A DNA stretch of 64,000 nucleotides from DATARH01 sp036268425 (GCA_036268425.1 DATAUE010000149.1:372001-436000); one strand, 5' to 3'. Shown: positions 27,522 through 37,727, counted from the first letter of the stretch. A program made the numbers and translations. Notes: generated by a model from the sequence alone, not told the origin.

Positions 27522-29087
27522 TCAGCCGTCGAGAGGCGGCGTTCCAGGCGGCAAACGGCGTGCCTGCGACGCCTGTTCAAAGGCATACGCAAGCCGCAGT
27601 AAGGTCGGCTCGCTCCAGGCACGGCCGGTAAAGCTGGCGCCGAACGGAAAATCCGGCATGCCGGGCGCGCCGACCAGACCTGCCGGCACCTGAACGCTTG
27701 GATAACCCGCTTTTGCCGCGATCGCCGCCCCGGCGGCGGCCGGAAACAGTACAGCGTCGAGGTGATGGGCATCCATGTAGGCATCCAGTCCCAGCTCTCT
27801 TGCTGAGCGCAGATCCATCGCTCTGGCCGAGCGGTATTCCAGTTCCTTCAAATCGCCGCGCGTCGCTTCGGCAGCAAGGAAAATGTCCTGGCCAAAGCGC
27901 AGCGCGCGGTCGGCATGCGCGTCGTTGAACGCGATGATATCGCCGAGGCTGCGCATCGCAGTGCCACTCAGCCAGTCTCGCAGATAGGCGTTGAGATCGT
28001 GTTTCAGCTCATAGACAAAGACAATCGGGCGCGATGCCGGCTCGCCGACGGTGAGGCTTTCGGGATTGCGATTCAGTACCGGAACCAGCGTTCCCGGTCC
28101 GCCGATCCAGCCGGCGGTCGGCATATTGGCACGCACGATGACCGCACCCTGCGCTTCCAGCGTCGCAATAGCGCTCGCCATTACCGCGGTCGCACGCCAA
28201 CCGAGCTTTCCGTAATAAACATCATTGGCCGGGTCGGACGGATCGCCCGCAACACCGATCCGCGCCCCCTTCAGCCCGTCGGCGTCGAGAACCGAGGTGT
28301 AATCGTCTGGGCGCTGCAGCGAGCGCGTCGTTCGATCGCGCGAATCGCGGCCCGCTAGCACATTGAGCAAAATGGCTGCGTCGCGCACCGTACGGGTCAG
28401 CGGCCCGGCGGTATCCTGGCTGTGCGCAATCGGCAGGATGCCGAACCGGCTGATCAACCCGACCGTGGGCTTGACTGTAACAAGTCCATTCTGCGCTGCG
28501 GGCGACAGCAGCGAACCCGAGGTTTCGGTGCCGATTGCCGCCGCGCACAATCCCGCGGCCACCGCCACAGCCGACCCAGAACTCGACCCACCCGGGGTCA
28601 CGACCGGAACCCCGCGATCGTCGAGCGCCGGCGCATAAGGACTCTTCACCTGACCACCCAGCGAGCTATAGCCGGATGGCATATCGATCGCCAGGATATT
28701 GGCGAATTCAGTCAGGTTGGCTTTGCCGAGAATGACCGCGCCGGCCGCGCGCAGACGTGCCGTCACCGTTGCGTCTCGCAATGCCCGCGCCCCGGCCAGT
28801 GCCAGGGATCCAGCGGTGGTATGCTGCTGGTCGCCGGTCGCTATATTATCCTTAACGAGGATGGGGATACCGGCGAGCGGCCGACGTGAATCCGGCATCG
28901 TACCGTCCAGCGCCGCGGCAAGCGCCAATGCCTCCGGGTTGACTTCCCGCACCGCATTGAGCGCAGGGCCGCCGCGATCGTACGCTTCGATGCGCGCCAG
29001 ATAAGCGCGGGTCAGTCCGGTCGCATCGGTGCGCCGCTCGCGAAGCGCCTGTTGCATTTCGGCAATGGTGGCGGCGGCCATGTTCAT
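27522..29087 (-). CDS. Amidase-signature family hydrolase (long form)
   Basis: A 521-residue amidase-signature enzyme, longer than and clearly distinct from the one at 20355. Visible triad regions are the lysine in IPILVKDNIATGD, the serines in TPGGSSSGSAVAVAAG and the nucleophile region GTETSGSLLSPAAQNGL, followed by VKPTVGLISRFGILPI. The SSLGGQVKSPYAP segment and the SGSLLSPA variant are typical of the peptide-amidase-like subgroup that includes fungal and bacterial enzymes acting on small amides. ATG codons at 29087 and 29081 are both possible. An amidohydrolase acting on N-acyl-amino acids lies just upstream on the same strand. Confidence 0.87.
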   Translation of the reverse strand: MNMAAATIAEMQQALRERRTDATGLTRAYLARIEAYDRGGPALNAVREVNPEALALAAALDGTMPDSRRPLAGIPILVKDNIATGDQQHTTAGSLALAGARALRDATVTARLRAAGAVILGKANLTEFANILAIDMPSGYSSLGGQVKSPYAPALDDRGVPVVTPGGSSSGSAVAVAAGLCAAAIGTETSGSLLSPAAQNGLVTVKPTVGLISRFGILPIAHSQDTAGPLTRTVRDAAILLNVLAGRDSRDRTTRSLQRPDDYTSVLDADGLKGARIGVAGDPSDPANDVYYGKLGWRATAVMASAIATLEAQGAVIVRANMPTAGWIGGPGTLVPVLNRNPESLTVGEPASRPIVFVYELKHDLNAYLRDWLSGTAMRSLGDIIAFNDAHADRALRFGQDIFLAAEATRGDLKELEYRSARAMDLRSARELGLDAYMDAHHLDAVLFPAAAGAAIAAKAGYPSVQVPAGLVGAPGMPDFPFGASFTGRAWSEPTLLRLAYAFEQASQARRLPPGTPPLDG

Positions 29088-29112
29088 CGTCAGCGCTCGA
29101 CGCAGAAGAATT

Positions 29113-29149
29113 GCCGGTTACTCAAGCAGCCTGCAATCAAGTAACCGGC
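29113..29149 (-). terminator. Hairpin between the amidohydrolase and the amidase
   Basis: A perfect 10-bp stem: GCCGGTTACT at 29113-29122 pairs with AGTAACCGGC at 29140-29149 across a 17-base loop. Read on the minus strand it follows the amidohydrolase stop by 39 bases and is followed by AATTCTTCTG, a weak T-rich stretch. It may separate the two genes transcriptionally. Confidence 0.45.
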
Positions 29150-29188
29150 GCCGGCAAGGCAGACGACCGTTGCTCGCAGCCGTGGTTT

Positions 29189-30862
29189 TTATGAGCGCAG
29201 CACCGCACCCGACAGCGAGCCGGTGGCGCGGCCTTCGGCGTAAGCAAGTTCGCCGTTGACGATGGTGTACTCGACGCCACGCGACGGCATCACCATGCGC
29301 TTGGCGCCGCCCGGCAGATCGGCGCGGCGCTCGCCACGGCTGGCCGAGCCGATTGTCGTGGGATCGAAGATTGCGATATCGGCGGCGCTGCCGACCGCCA
29401 GCCGGCCGCGCCCCTTGATGCCGAACAGATCGGCCGGCTGCGCCGTCAGCCGCGTGATCGCCTGCTCCAAGGTCATAATCTGGCGATCGCGCACCCAGGT
29501 GCCGAGCAGATAGGTCGGGTAGCCGGCATCGCACAGCATGTCGACATGCGCACCGCCATCGCCGAGCGCGATCAACACCCCTGGGTCGCTGAGGTTTTCG
29601 CTGACCTTCTTCACGTCGGTGTTGAACTGCGCCAGCACGAATTCGATGTCGAGATCGTCTTCGAGCGTCAGGTCGAGGAACGTATCGACACCGTCCTTGC
29701 CGCGCTCCTTGGCGATCTCGGCGATGTTGCGGCCTTCGTAATGCTTCATCGCCGGGCTACGGGCTTCGTGCACCGTGATGCGGCCCCAATTCTTGTCGCT
29801 GAACCCGTTGGCGCGCTTCAGTTCTTCGCGGAAAGCGTTGCGGAATTCCGGGTCGGCATAAACCGCGCGCTGCGCCGCATCGGTTTTGTTCGCGAACACC
29901 CGGCCCCAGGTCTTGAACGAGGCAAAGGTGAACGGGTTGCGCATGTTGACCTCGCGGGTCAGCGCCAATGGCGAGGTCTGCGGCACCGCGCCGGGATGCG
30001 CCGCGGCACGGCGCCGGGTTTCCGGGCACGCCTCTGGTTCGTCATCACGCTGGAACAGCGCCAGGAAGGTCACCGGCCGGTTGCTTTCGGCGAGCAACAA
30101 CGCCAGCAATTCCTCCTCGTGCTCGGCGAGCACCGAAATCTTCTGTGTCAGGGCGATTTCGATCGCCCCTTTGCCGGTTTCCTTCAGCACATTGGCATAG
30201 GCTTTGAGTTCGTCGCGACTGGCGTTGCGGCAGGCGAGCGGCCGCGCCTGGTAGCCCATATGCTGGTTCAGCACGGTTGTCGAAAAGCCGAACGCGCCGG
30301 CGTCGACCGCCTCGCGCAATAGCCCTTTGATCTTTGCGGTTTCCTCGGCTGTGGCGCCGCGCTCCATCGAGGCGTCGCCCATTACCCAATGACGGAACGG
30401 CGTCAGCGGCGCGATAAAGCCGAGATTGAGCGACGAGCCGCGCTTGTCGGCGGCATCGAGAAACTCCGGAAAAGTCTGCCAGTCCCAAGTTATGCCGGCG
30501 TTCAGCACGTCGAACGGAATGCCCTCGACATTGACGAGGTCACGCATCGCGATCTCGCGTGTCTCTGGCTTGCACGGCGCGATGCCGACACCGCAATTGC
30601 CCATCACCACCGAGGTGACGCCGTGCCACGACGACGGGCTGATCGCCGGATCCCAGCAGATCTGTGCGTCGTAATGCGTATGCGGGTCGATAAAGCCGGG
30701 CGACACGACGCAATCCGCGGCGTCGATGGTCTTGGTGGCGCTGTCGGTGATCTTGCCGATCTCGGCGATCCTGCCGTTCGCGACGGCGATGTCCGCCCGA
30801 CGCCGCGGCGCGCCGGTGCCATCGATTACGGTGCCGTTCTTGATCAGCAGATCGTAGGCCAT
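29189..30862 (-). CDS. N-acyl-D-amino-acid deacylase-like amidohydrolase
   Basis: A member of the D-aminoacylase branch of the metal-dependent amidohydrolases. It opens YDLLIKNGTVIDGTGAP, the usual amidohydrolase beta domain, and has the metal-binding SPGFIDPHTHYDAQICWDP, SVVMGNCGVGIAPC, and the late LGDGGAHVDMLCDAGY with the conserved aspartate region. The 557 residues are long for the plain D-aminoacylase, but similar to related dihydroorotase-like proteins of unknown substrate in alphaproteobacteria. ATG 30862 was chosen because GAGAGGA lies nine bases before it; an in-frame ATG at 30871 would be directly adjacent to that site. Confidence 0.85.
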   Translation of the reverse strand: MAYDLLIKNGTVIDGTGAPRRRADIAVANGRIAEIGKITDSATKTIDAADCVVSPGFIDPHTHYDAQICWDPAISPSSWHGVTSVVMGNCGVGIAPCKPETREIAMRDLVNVEGIPFDVLNAGITWDWQTFPEFLDAADKRGSSLNLGFIAPLTPFRHWVMGDASMERGATAEETAKIKGLLREAVDAGAFGFSTTVLNQHMGYQARPLACRNASRDELKAYANVLKETGKGAIEIALTQKISVLAEHEEELLALLLAESNRPVTFLALFQRDDEPEACPETRRRAAAHPGAVPQTSPLALTREVNMRNPFTFASFKTWGRVFANKTDAAQRAVYADPEFRNAFREELKRANGFSDKNWGRITVHEARSPAMKHYEGRNIAEIAKERGKDGVDTFLDLTLEDDLDIEFVLAQFNTDVKKVSENLSDPGVLIALGDGGAHVDMLCDAGYPTYLLGTWVRDRQIMTLEQAITRLTAQPADLFGIKGRGRLAVGSAADIAIFDPTTIGSASRGERRADLPGGAKRMVMPSRGVEYTIVNGELAYAEGRATGSLSGAVLRS

Positions 30863-30960
30863 CGCGCGCATTCCTCTCGGTTAACCACGCGACGGTAAGC
30901 CGCAGGCAAGCGGCTGTCGAATGCCAATCGTGCAAGTGGGTCCGGCGTCGCGGCGCGTGC

Positions 30961-32058
30961 TTATTCGCCGGGTGCCGGTGCCAGGCGGTTTGCGTGCGCC
31001 GCCCTCGGCGCAGCGGCCGGACGGCGCCTCCAGTGCAAGGCCCATTTTTCGACGCCGTGCCACGATAGCCAAGCCGCCGGCAACGCGATTGCCAGTGCGC
31101 CGAAAAACACCTGCCACCATGCCGCCTGCCCGCCCGACAGTCGCATGATCAGTTGCTCCGCCGGCCAGCCATAGATGTAGACCCCATAGGAGAGGTCGCC
31201 GAGATGGCGCGAATAGTCGAGCCATCTGTCATAACGCCGCGCCAGATAGATTACGAGATACCCGCCGACCAGCGGGAACAGCATGATCAGCCGCCCGGCC
31301 CAGGTGAACAGCACCAGCGCGCCGAGCGCGGCGAGAGCCAGCCGGCCGTCGAAGGACACCCGGTCGCGCAGGAAATGCATCGCCATGCCGGAGGCGAAAA
31401 AGCCGACGAGCCAAGCCCATTCGCCGATATCGCCGAATGGCGTCAGGGCTTGCTCGAAATAGACCGCGGCGATGCCGATCCCGATCAGCAACAGCGCCGT
31501 CGACAACCGCAGCAGCCGCGCCATGCCAAGCAGAACAATCATCAGATACATCATCGCTTCGTAGCGCAACGTCCACAGTGAGCCGTTGACCAGCGGTGCG
31601 ACCGCGTTGTCGGAAAACAGCACACCGGGGAGCCGCATCGGGCCGGCATCCAGGGTCAGGATCTTGCCCAGAAAGACCCGCATGCCCGCCGCGCTGAAAT
31701 AGGTGTAGAGCGGCAGCGCCGTCAGCAGCGGCCCGATCACCAGCGCGCAAACGACCCCGTTGACGACCAGCCCCGGATAAATCCGCAAGGCGCGGCGCAG
31801 CGCAAACCGGCCGGGCGCCGGCTGCCGACAGTAACTTTCGGTGACGAGGTAGCCGCTGATCACAAAAAAGACGAAGACGCCGACCAGCCCGAGAACGCAT
31901 TGATTGCGGCTGAGTGCGGCAAACGGCTCGTTCGCCTCGCTGCCCTCGGCGATCAGAAAGGAATGCGAAAACACCACCGACAAGGCAGCAAACAGCCGGA
32001 TCGCATCGAAATTATTGGCGCGCGCGTCGGCGGCGCGCCTATCGGCAGCGACGGCCAT
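30961..32058 (-). CDS. Acyltransferase 3 (OafA/YrhL-like) membrane protein
   Basis: A 365-residue integral membrane acyltransferase. It starts with the family pattern NFDAIRLFAALSVVFSHSFL, containing the essential histidine in a first membrane helix. FFVISGYLVTESY and LRIYPGLVVN follow, with about ten hydrophobic segments in all. Members O-acylate sugars of O-antigen, exopolysaccharide, peptidoglycan or small molecules. I start at ATG 32058 (family-like N-terminus, AGGGCAGGG upstream); the frame is open upstream inside the GH15 gene. The GH15 stop is only seven bases before this ATG, so the two are coupled. Confidence 0.85.
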   Translation of the reverse strand: MAVAADRRAADARANNFDAIRLFAALSVVFSHSFLIAEGSEANEPFAALSRNQCVLGLVGVFVFFVISGYLVTESYCRQPAPGRFALRRALRIYPGLVVNGVVCALVIGPLLTALPLYTYFSAAGMRVFLGKILTLDAGPMRLPGVLFSDNAVAPLVNGSLWTLRYEAMMYLMIVLLGMARLLRLSTALLLIGIGIAAVYFEQALTPFGDIGEWAWLVGFFASGMAMHFLRDRVSFDGRLALAALGALVLFTWAGRLIMLFPLVGGYLVIYLARRYDRWLDYSRHLGDLSYGVYIYGWPAEQLIMRLSGGQAAWWQVFFGALAIALPAAWLSWHGVEKWALHWRRRPAAAPRAAHANRLAPAPGE

Positions 32059-32065
32059 CCCTGCC

Positions 32066-33862
32066 CTACTTGCCGCGGGCGGCCGAGGAAGTCTCGATCT
32101 CGGCCAGATGCGCCGCGGTGTTGATGATGGCGGTGTGCGAAAACGCCTGTGGGAAATTCCCGAGCATACGTTTGCCAATCGGGTCATATTCTTCGGCCAG
32201 CAGCCCCAGGTCATTCCTGACCGTCAGCAGCCGCTCGAACAGCGCCACCGCGTCGTCGCGCCGTCCGACTCGCGCCAGACTGTTGGCGAGCCAGAAGCTG
32301 CAAGCGAGAAACACGCCTTCACCGGCCGGCAAACCATCGGTATCGGTGCGGCTGGGGTAGCGGCAGACAAAACCATTGCTGACCAGCTCGCGCTCGATGG
32401 CCGCGATGGTGCCGAGGATGCGGGGGTCGTCCGGCGGCAGAAAGCCGAGCTGCGGGATCAGCAGCAACGAGGCGTCGAGGTCGTCCGCACCGTAATACTG
32501 CACAAAGCTGTTGCGCTTACCGTCATAGGCCAGATCGAGAATCTGCGCCTTGATCCGGGCGCGCAATTCCCGCCAGTGATCGAGCGGTCCCGTCATGCCG
32601 TATTGCTCGATCGATTTGATGCCGCGGTCGAAGGCAACCCACACCATGACCTTGGAAAACGTGAAATGCCGCGGCTCGCCACGCACCTCCCACATCCCCT
32701 GATCCGGGCATTCCCAGATTTCCTCAAGATATTCGAGAAGTTTTAGCTGCAGGTCCCAAGCCACCGTGCTGGCTTCGAGGCCATAGCGATGACAGGCGTA
32801 AAGCGCGTCCATCAATTCGCCGTACACGTCGAGCTGCAGTTGCTCGTGTGCCGCGTTGCCGATGCGCACCGGCGCGCTGCCGGCATAGCCGGGGAGCCAC
32901 GGGATTTCCAACTCGGTCAGCCGGCGCTCTCCGGAAAGACCGTACATGATCTGCATTTCCGAGGGATGGCCGGCCGCTGCGCGCAGCAGCCATTCGCGCC
33001 ATGCCCGCGCCTCGCTGCGATAGCCGGAACTCAGTAGCGCGTAGAGGCTCAGCGTGGCGTCGCGGATCCAGCAGAACCGGTAATCCCAGTTGCGCACCCC
33101 GCCGACCCACTCGGGAAGCGAGGTCGTCGCCGCCGCGAGGATGCCGCCTGTGGGATAGAAGGTGAGCATTTTCAAGGTGATCAGAGACCGGATGATCGCG
33201 TCGCGCCACGGCCCTTGCAGCGAGCAATGGCTGGCCCAGTCTTTCCACTGATTTTCGGTCGCGAGCAGCGCCTCGTGCGGATCGCCGTGGCGGTACGCTT
33301 TATGGTGCGACGGATACCAGCTCATGGTGAACGGTATGGCTTCGCCAGCCTCGACGGTAAAGTCGCCGAGCGTCGTCATCTCCGGCGTGCCGTGCAACTC
33401 CACCGGGCTGATGAATTGCACCGCGTTCGGCCCCGCCACCGCGCTGGGGCCACCCTGGTGTTGCCGCACCCAGGGAATACCGCGGCCGTAATCAAAGCGC
33501 AGGATGATTTCGACGCGCATCCGCACGCGGCCTTTGTCACCGCGCACCAGCCGGATCAGGTCGACCTGATGTTCGTTGTCGGCGAGCGGCATGAAGTCGA
33601 CGATCGTGACGCTGCCATCGGCCGTCTCGAAGGTCGTTTCGAGTATCCCGGTATCGCCGCGGTAGCGGCGAGAGATATTCTTGATCTCGCCTTCGGGTTC
33701 GATCAGCCAGCGCCCGTGCTTGGGCTCACCGAGCAGCGCGCCAAAACACGATTCTGAATCAAAACGCGGCAGGCAGAGCCAGTCGATCGATCCGTTACGC
33801 GCCACCAGTGCCGCGGTGCGCGCGTTGCCGATAATGCCGTAATCCTCGATCGGAGAACTCAT
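32066..33862 (-). CDS. Glycoside hydrolase family 15 (glucoamylase/trehalase-like)
   Basis: A 598-residue GH15 enzyme. It begins with the bacterial signature SSPIEDYGIIGNARTAALVA and NGSIDWLCLPRFDSESCFGA, then a beta-sandwich domain (about 1-230) and an alpha/alpha-barrel with GGVRNWDYRFCWIRDATLSL, IWECPDQGMWEVRGEPRHF (first catalytic Glu region) and LGLLAEEYDPIGKRMLGNFP (second catalytic Glu region). Bacterial members cleave trehalose or alpha-1,4/1,6-glucans. There is no signal peptide, so it probably acts in the cytoplasm on trehalose or glycogen-type glucans. The acyltransferase gene follows with a seven-base gap. Confidence 0.9.
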   Translation of the reverse strand: MSSPIEDYGIIGNARTAALVARNGSIDWLCLPRFDSESCFGALLGEPKHGRWLIEPEGEIKNISRRYRGDTGILETTFETADGSVTIVDFMPLADNEHQVDLIRLVRGDKGRVRMRVEIILRFDYGRGIPWVRQHQGGPSAVAGPNAVQFISPVELHGTPEMTTLGDFTVEAGEAIPFTMSWYPSHHKAYRHGDPHEALLATENQWKDWASHCSLQGPWRDAIIRSLITLKMLTFYPTGGILAAATTSLPEWVGGVRNWDYRFCWIRDATLSLYALLSSGYRSEARAWREWLLRAAAGHPSEMQIMYGLSGERRLTELEIPWLPGYAGSAPVRIGNAAHEQLQLDVYGELMDALYACHRYGLEASTVAWDLQLKLLEYLEEIWECPDQGMWEVRGEPRHFTFSKVMVWVAFDRGIKSIEQYGMTGPLDHWRELRARIKAQILDLAYDGKRNSFVQYYGADDLDASLLLIPQLGFLPPDDPRILGTIAAIERELVSNGFVCRYPSRTDTDGLPAGEGVFLACSFWLANSLARVGRRDDAVALFERLLTVRNDLGLLAEEYDPIGKRMLGNFPQAFSHTAIINTAAHLAEIETSSAARGK

Positions 33863-34250
33863 CGCCGGCCGATTCCCGCCGGCGGCAGGCAGCCATAATC
33901 AACTCGTGTGGATTCGTGTCGCCCGAGCATGCGTCATTCCCCCGGCAGCGTTACGGTCCTTGATAACGCGTCTGAGCAATAATCGTTCGCTTTGGGGAGC
34001 GCACAAAAAGAAGGCAGGGCGAATAGCCCTGCCAGCAATTCATTACGGACCATTTACGCCAAAAGCCTAGGCTTTTGGCCGATATTTGCTAACCTCCCTA
34101 AACTCGGGCCAAGCTGGCTGCCTGTGCGCTTTGCTTATGGTGGGATAGTATGCAAATCGCCGCACCGGGTCACGCGGTTTTTTTCCCTTGCTGGTTTTTT
34201 CTCGTGCGCCTCGTTACTAGAGTGCCGAACAACCGTTGAAGCAGGGTGCC
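33863..34250. other. 388-base non-coding gap before proS with structured-RNA features
   Basis: The gap separates the divergent GH15 and proS genes. The left third shows nothing notable. Between about 33990 and 34190 several pairing elements stack up. AGCGCAC (33998-34004) is complementary to GTGCGCT (34124-34130). An 8-bp hairpin with a five-base loop lies at 34013-34033. A perfect 22-bp palindrome with arms GCCAAAAGCCT/AGGCTTTTGGC spans 34058-34079. A weak hairpin with seven T residues lies at 34159-34184. This fits a small RNA or a proS leader; no known family is recognised. Confidence 0.45.
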
Positions 34251-35567
34251 ATGCGCCTCTCCCAATACTTTCTGCCACTGTTGCGCGAAACGCCGAGCGA
34301 GGCACAGATCGTGTCGCATCGGCTGATGCTGCGCGCCGGCATGATCCGCCAATCGAGCGCCGGCATCTATTCCTGGCTGCCGCTGGGTCTGCGCGTCCTG
34401 AAGCGCATCGAGCGGATCGTGCGCGAAGAGCAGGACCGCTCCGGCGCGCAGGAAATCCTGATGCCGACGATCCAACCGGCCGAGTTGTGGCGCGAAAGCG
34501 GCCGCTATGACGATTATGGCAAGGAAATGCTGCGCATCCGCGACCGGCACGAGCGCGAGATGCTGTACGGCCCGACCAACGAGGAACAGGTCACCACGAT
34601 CGTGCGCGACGCGATCAAAAGCTACCGCGACCTGCCGAAAAACCTCTACCATATCCAGTGGAAATTCCGCGACGAGGTGCGCCCGCGTTTTGGCGTGATG
34701 CGCGGCCGCGAATTCCTGATGAAGGACAATTACAGCTTCGACCTCGACGCGGCCGGCGCCAAGCATTCTTACAACAAGATGCTGGTCGCCTATCTGCGCA
34801 CCTTTGCCCGGATGGGGTTGAAGGCCATCCCGATGCGCGCCGATACCGGCCCGATCGGCGGCGACCTCAGCCATGAATTCATCATTCTCGCCGATACCGG
34901 CGAAAGCGAAGTCTATTGCGACCGTGCCTGGCTCGACGCCGACTTCCTGGCCGAAGCGGTCGATTACGACAGCGATCTCGAACCGCTGTTCCGGCACTGG
35001 ACCAGCCTCTACGCCGCGACCGACGAGATGCATAAGCCCGACGAGTGCCCGGTGCCGGCCGATCAACTTGTCACGGCCCGCGGTATCGAGGTCGGCCACA
35101 TCTTTTATTTCGGCAACAAATACTCGAAGCCGATGGGCGCCGTGGTGACCGGCCCTAACGGCGAGGAAGTGGCGCTCGAAATGGGTTCTTACGGCATCGG
35201 AGTGTCCCGCCTCGTCGGCTCGATCATCGAAGCGAGCCACGATGATGCCGGCATCATCTGGCCCGAAGCCGTGGCACCGTTCCGCCTCGGGCTGATCAAT
35301 CTGCGCTCCGCCGACACGGCGTGCACCACAGCGTGCGACGACCTTTACGGCAAATTGCGCAACGCCGGTATCGACGTGCTATACGACGACCGTACCGAAT
35401 CGCCGGGCGCCAAATTCGCCGCGATGGACCTGATCGGCCTACCCGACCAGCTGATCGTCGGCCCGCGTGGCCTCGCTGCCGGCAATGTCGAAGTCAAAAA
35501 CCGCCGCTCCGGCGCTCGCCAGGACCTGCCGCTCGACACTGCTATCAGCCGGTTCGTCGGCGTCTAG
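34251..35567 (+). CDS. proS: Prolyl-tRNA synthetase, short form without editing domain
   Basis: Charges tRNA-Pro. The 438-residue class IIa synthetase is the short alphaproteobacterial/mitochondrial-like form: it starts MRLSQYFLPLLRETPSEAQI, has motif 1 near AGMIRQSSAGIYSWLPLG, motif 2 IQWKFRDEVRPRFGVMRGREF, motif 3 SYGIGVSRLVGSI and a C-terminal anticodon domain. The insertion editing domain of about 180 residues found in E. coli ProS is missing between motifs 2 and 3. I prefer ATG 34251; an in-frame start 15 bases earlier is possible. The structured leader region lies immediately upstream. Confidence 0.95.
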   Translation: MRLSQYFLPLLRETPSEAQIVSHRLMLRAGMIRQSSAGIYSWLPLGLRVLKRIERIVREEQDRSGAQEILMPTIQPAELWRESGRYDDYGKEMLRIRDRHEREMLYGPTNEEQVTTIVRDAIKSYRDLPKNLYHIQWKFRDEVRPRFGVMRGREFLMKDNYSFDLDAAGAKHSYNKMLVAYLRTFARMGLKAIPMRADTGPIGGDLSHEFIILADTGESEVYCDRAWLDADFLAEAVDYDSDLEPLFRHWTSLYAATDEMHKPDECPVPADQLVTARGIEVGHIFYFGNKYSKPMGAVVTGPNGEEVALEMGSYGIGVSRLVGSIIEASHDDAGIIWPEAVAPFRLGLINLRSADTACTTACDDLYGKLRNAGIDVLYDDRTESPGAKFAAMDLIGLPDQLIVGPRGLAAGNVEVKNRRSGARQDLPLDTAISRFVGV

Positions 35568-35689
35568 CCATGCGACGCCATTTCAGCCGCCTTGGCTTGG
35601 CTTGGCTGGAAAGTTCACCTCATACTGAAAAACAATCTGGATCGGGACGACCTCTACGAGCAACTCGCTTGAGCAAGTGTGTCATGGAT

Positions 35690-35708
35690 GGCCGGGCCAA
35701 GCCCGGCC
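35690..35708. repeat. REP-like palindrome between proS and lolC
   Basis: GGCCGGGC, a three-base caa loop, then GCCCGGCC: an 8-bp GC stem. With the flanks (tcatggat before, aaggtgaagtg after) it looks like the dispersed extragenic palindromes of many alphaproteobacteria. Only one such copy was noticed in this window. Confidence 0.45.
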
Positions 35709-35765
35709 AAGGTGAAGTGACCGTGTCGGTGGCTCGCAGAAGTGCCAGCCGGTGAGGATCTCCTC

Positions 35766-37010
35766 ATGATCTTTGGCACCTTCGAGCGGATGGTGGCGTT
35801 TCGCTATTTGCGGGCGCGGCGACAGGAAGGGTTCGTCTCGGTCATAGCGATATTTTCGCTGCTCGGCATTGCGCTCGGGGTGGCGACGCTGATCATCGTG
35901 ATGGCGGTGATGAACGGGTTTCGCACCGATCTGATCAGCCGCATTCTCGGTCTCAACGGCCATCTTGCGGTATACGGCGAGACGACCTCGCTGCCGAATT
36001 ACGATGCCGAGGCGGCGACCGTGCGCAAAGTGCCTGGCGTCACCGATGTCACTCCCCTCGTCGAAGGGCAGGTCATGGCGACCGGCAAGGGCGGGGCGGC
36101 GGGCGCGATGGTGCGCGGCATCCGGCCGGCTGATATCCGGGCGCGCAAGCTTATTGCCGAGCATATCGTCGCCGGCTCGCTCGCCGATTTTGACGGCGAC
36201 GGCGTTGCGGTCGGCGATCGGTTGGCGCGGCGTCTCGGCGCCAAGGTCGGCGACAAGATCACGCTGATCTCGCCGGAGGGCAACGACACCGCGTTCGGCA
36301 CCGTCCCACGCCTCAAGACCTACCAGATCGCCGCGCTGTTCGATGTCGGCTATTACGAATACGACAACAACTTCGTCTATGTGCCGCTGGAAGCGGCACA
36401 GGTGTTTTTCCGCCTGTCCGATGCGGTCAGCTATCTTGAAGTGTTTGTTGCCGACGCCGACAAATCGACCCGCGAAGCGGGCATGGTCGAAGCCGCGCTC
36501 GGCGGCAAGGCGCGCATCCTCGATTGGCAGCGCGCCAATTCCGGGATCGTCAGCGTCGTCGAGATCGAACGCAACGTGATGTTCCTGATCCTCACGCTGA
36601 TCATCCTGGTCGCCGCCTTCAACATCATCAGCGGCATGATCATGATGGTGAAGGACAAAGGCCGCGACATTGCCATCCTGCGCACGATGGGCGCCTCGCG
36701 CGGTATGATCCTGCGCATCTTCATGCTGAGTGGCGCCAGCATCGGGGTGGTCGGAACGCTCGCCGGGTTCGGGCTGGGTGTCGTCGTCACCAAAAACCTG
36801 GAGGCGATCCGCCAGTTCCTCGAAGGCATGCTGCATGTGGAATTGTTTTCGGCCGAGTTCTATTTCTTTACCCGCATCCCGGCGCGCATCGACACGAGCG
36901 AAATCGCGACGGTCGTGATCATGGCGCTGGCCCTGTCGTTCCTGGCGACGCTTTATCCGTCCTGGCGGGCGGCGCGGCTCGATCCTGTCGAAGGGCTGCG
37001 TTATGAGTAA
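35766..37010 (+). CDS. lolC: Lipoprotein-releasing ABC transporter permease (LolC/E family)
   Basis: Inner-membrane permease that hands mature outer-membrane lipoproteins to the carrier LolA. The 414 residues show the family layout: an N-terminal membrane helix after FGTFERMVAFRYLRARRQEG (about 20-50), a large periplasmic domain (about 50-265), and three C-terminal helices with MIMMVKDKGRDIAILRTMGA and the closing YPSWRAARLDPVEGLRYE, typical of the FtsX/MacB-like superfamily. The ATPase gene lolD follows almost directly. Only one permease gene is seen, as often in alphaproteobacteria, which suggests a homodimeric channel. Confidence 0.93.
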   Translation: MIFGTFERMVAFRYLRARRQEGFVSVIAIFSLLGIALGVATLIIVMAVMNGFRTDLISRILGLNGHLAVYGETTSLPNYDAEAATVRKVPGVTDVTPLVEGQVMATGKGGAAGAMVRGIRPADIRARKLIAEHIVAGSLADFDGDGVAVGDRLARRLGAKVGDKITLISPEGNDTAFGTVPRLKTYQIAALFDVGYYEYDNNFVYVPLEAAQVFFRLSDAVSYLEVFVADADKSTREAGMVEAALGGKARILDWQRANSGIVSVVEIERNVMFLILTLIILVAAFNIISGMIMMVKDKGRDIAILRTMGASRGMILRIFMLSGASIGVVGTLAGFGLGVVVTKNLEAIRQFLEGMLHVELFSAEFYFFTRIPARIDTSEIATVVIMALALSFLATLYPSWRAARLDPVEGLRYE

Positions 37011-37031
37011 GCGGCAAATAAGCCGGTGCAG

Positions 37032-37727
<696 letters not shown>

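Noticed and set aside
34013..34033. Hairpin before proS as an intrinsic terminator on the minus strand
   Set aside because: Read on the minus strand it is followed by TTCTTTTTG and would be a good terminator, but no minus-strand gene ends there; kept only as an element of the candidate RNA region.
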